The position numbers and the translations under genes were made by a program. The notes beneath the pieces were generated by a model that was given only the letters and a program-made list of their open reading frames with translations, searched no databases and was not told where the DNA came from. Shown here piece after piece: positions 6,486-6,779 of a stretch of 6,779 bases of DNA. The stretch spans positions 1 through 6,779 of the forward strand of contig CAZPUJ010000377.1 in the NCBI GenBank assembly GCA_964589725.1, in the 5' to 3' direction. Every line of letters begins with the position of its first letter. Positions within the stretch are counted from its first letter, which is position 1. This DNA is from CAYSHJ01 sp964589725 (lineage in GTDB: Bacteria; Planctomycetota; Planctomycetia; Planctomycetales; Planctomycetaceae).

Positions 6486-6617
6486 TTTGAATCGTCCTTG
6501 ATAAAGGTGTCCGGTTCCCGTTGTCCCGTAATGTGAGTGCCAACGCATGACATGCTTGTGCGCGAACACTCGTTCGAACGCATCGTAGTCGGCGTCCTTT
6601 TCAAGCAACGTCTTGGT
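6486..6617 (-). pseudogene. Remnant of a REP-associated tyrosine transposase (RAYT, Y1 family)
   Basis: Read on the minus strand, this encodes about 44 residues. The first part, LLEKDADYDAFERV, matches the early region of RAYT proteins. The second, HVMRWHSHYG followed by TGTGHLYQGRFK, matches their conserved later region (from memory, HVQRWH.HYGT.G.GHLYQGRFKSFP). The two are joined after only about four residues (FAHK). In intact members roughly 50-60 residues lie between them, including the HUH motif (MPNHWH). The catalytic metal-binding site is therefore gone. After GRFK the sequence no longer matches, so the catalytic tyrosine helix and C-terminus are lost too. No start codon or ribosome site is convincing. 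RAYTs are the enzymes thought to mobilise REP palindromes, which are abundant in this window. Confidence 0.78.
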
Positions 6618-6639
6618 TGAAATACAAGCCCGACGCGCA

Positions 6640-6668
6640 AGCGAGGGATTTCTGCGGATTCCCTCGCT
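6640..6668. repeat. Palindromic repeat next to the transposase remnant
   Basis: AGCGAGGGA (6640-6648) and TCCCTCGCT (6660-6668) are perfect inverted repeats around an 11-base loop. The left arm is preceded by AGCCCGACGCGCA, a context that from memory recurs in Pirellulaceae genomes beside AAGCGAGGG. It is a likely dispersed REP-type element. Confidence 0.7.
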
Positions 6669-6678
6669 CGTATGTTGA

Positions 6679-6717
6679 AACCACAGCCCAGTGGATGTCA
6701 GAGTTTGGGTTGTGGTT
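6679..6717. repeat. Second palindromic unit at the right edge
   Basis: AACCACAGCCCA (6679-6690) pairs with TGGGTTGTGGTT (6706-6717) with 11 Watson-Crick pairs and one wobble, around a 15-base loop. It lies 10 bases from the preceding palindrome, and the two may be parts of one longer element. A 17-codon plus-strand frame (6672-6725) crosses it but is not called as a gene. Confidence 0.65.
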
Positions 6718-6779
6718 GTTCGTGAGGAGCGTTTTAGCCTCGCTGTGGCTTGACCACTTGCGCAAGATTACTCCCTCCG

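Larger units (their letters stand above)
6332..6779. other. Right-hand region without an intact gene: leader, transposase remnant and repeats
   Basis: These 448 bases contain, from left to right, the leader of the yhaM-like gene with a hairpin (6363-6395), a decayed transposase fragment (6486-6617) and two palindromic repeat units (6640-6717). Positions 6718-6779 show no recognised feature. The minus-strand frame of the transposase fragment is free of stops from about 6767 to 6282. It runs into the start of yhaM, but only a short central part resembles a known protein. Confidence 0.65.

Noticed and set aside
5465..6490. Plus-strand open frame of 341 codons opposite the yhaM-like gene
   Set aside because: It mirrors the codon pattern of the minus-strand gene, whose OB-fold and HD motifs are clear. 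Its peptide shows no recognisable domain, and it runs through the leader hairpin and the transposase remnant.
6282..6608. Whole 108-codon minus-strand frame as an intact transposase gene
   Set aside because: Only about the first 41 codons resemble a RAYT. The HUH region is missing, the tail is unrelated, and the frame overlaps the start of yhaM.

Overview
The window looks like chromosomal DNA of a planctomycete (phylum Planctomycetota, probably Pirellulales or a relative). It is GC-rich. It carries a very large secreted multi-heme cytochrome c with a PA14 domain and a dehydrogenase-type beta-propeller, an architecture typical of that phylum. It is also dotted with dispersed palindromic repeats of the kind that litter planctomycete genomes. 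The assignment rests on family resemblance read by eye, with no database search.

All recognisable genes lie on the minus strand, so the reading order is from high to low coordinates. Positions 6332-6779 hold no intact gene. This stretch contains two palindromic repeat units (6640-6717), a small remnant of a REP-associated tyrosine transposase (6486-6617) and a strong hairpin (6363-6395) in the leader of the next gene. Positions 5354-6331 encode a YhaM-type protein (OB-fold plus HD domain), a probable 3'-5' exoribonuclease. Fourteen bases downstream begins a 1534-residue secreted protein (735-5339) with a signal peptide, a PA14-like domain, five CXXCH heme c sites, a middle beta-rich domain, a beta-propeller and a C-terminal beta domain. 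Positions 481-734 hold no gene but contain a MITE-like repeat and a small cluster of short repeats. Positions 1-480 are the N-terminal 160 codons of an ABC transporter ATPase that runs off the left edge.

The yhaM-like gene and the cytochrome gene are close enough to be co-transcribed and translationally coupled, though no functional link between an RNase and a periplasmic oxidoreductase is obvious. The ABC gene has the same orientation but lies 254 bases further on, behind a repeat, so it may be a separate unit.

The most striking feature is that the cytochrome gene contains four different palindromic repeat elements, all read through in frame. They mostly fall between or at the edge of recognisable domains (residues about 574-614, 749-762, 951-981 and 1360-1377). 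A fifth element overlaps its stop codon. Together with the transposase remnant, this suggests repeated seeding of REP/MITE-like sequences into one gene, adding peptide linkers without breaking the frame.
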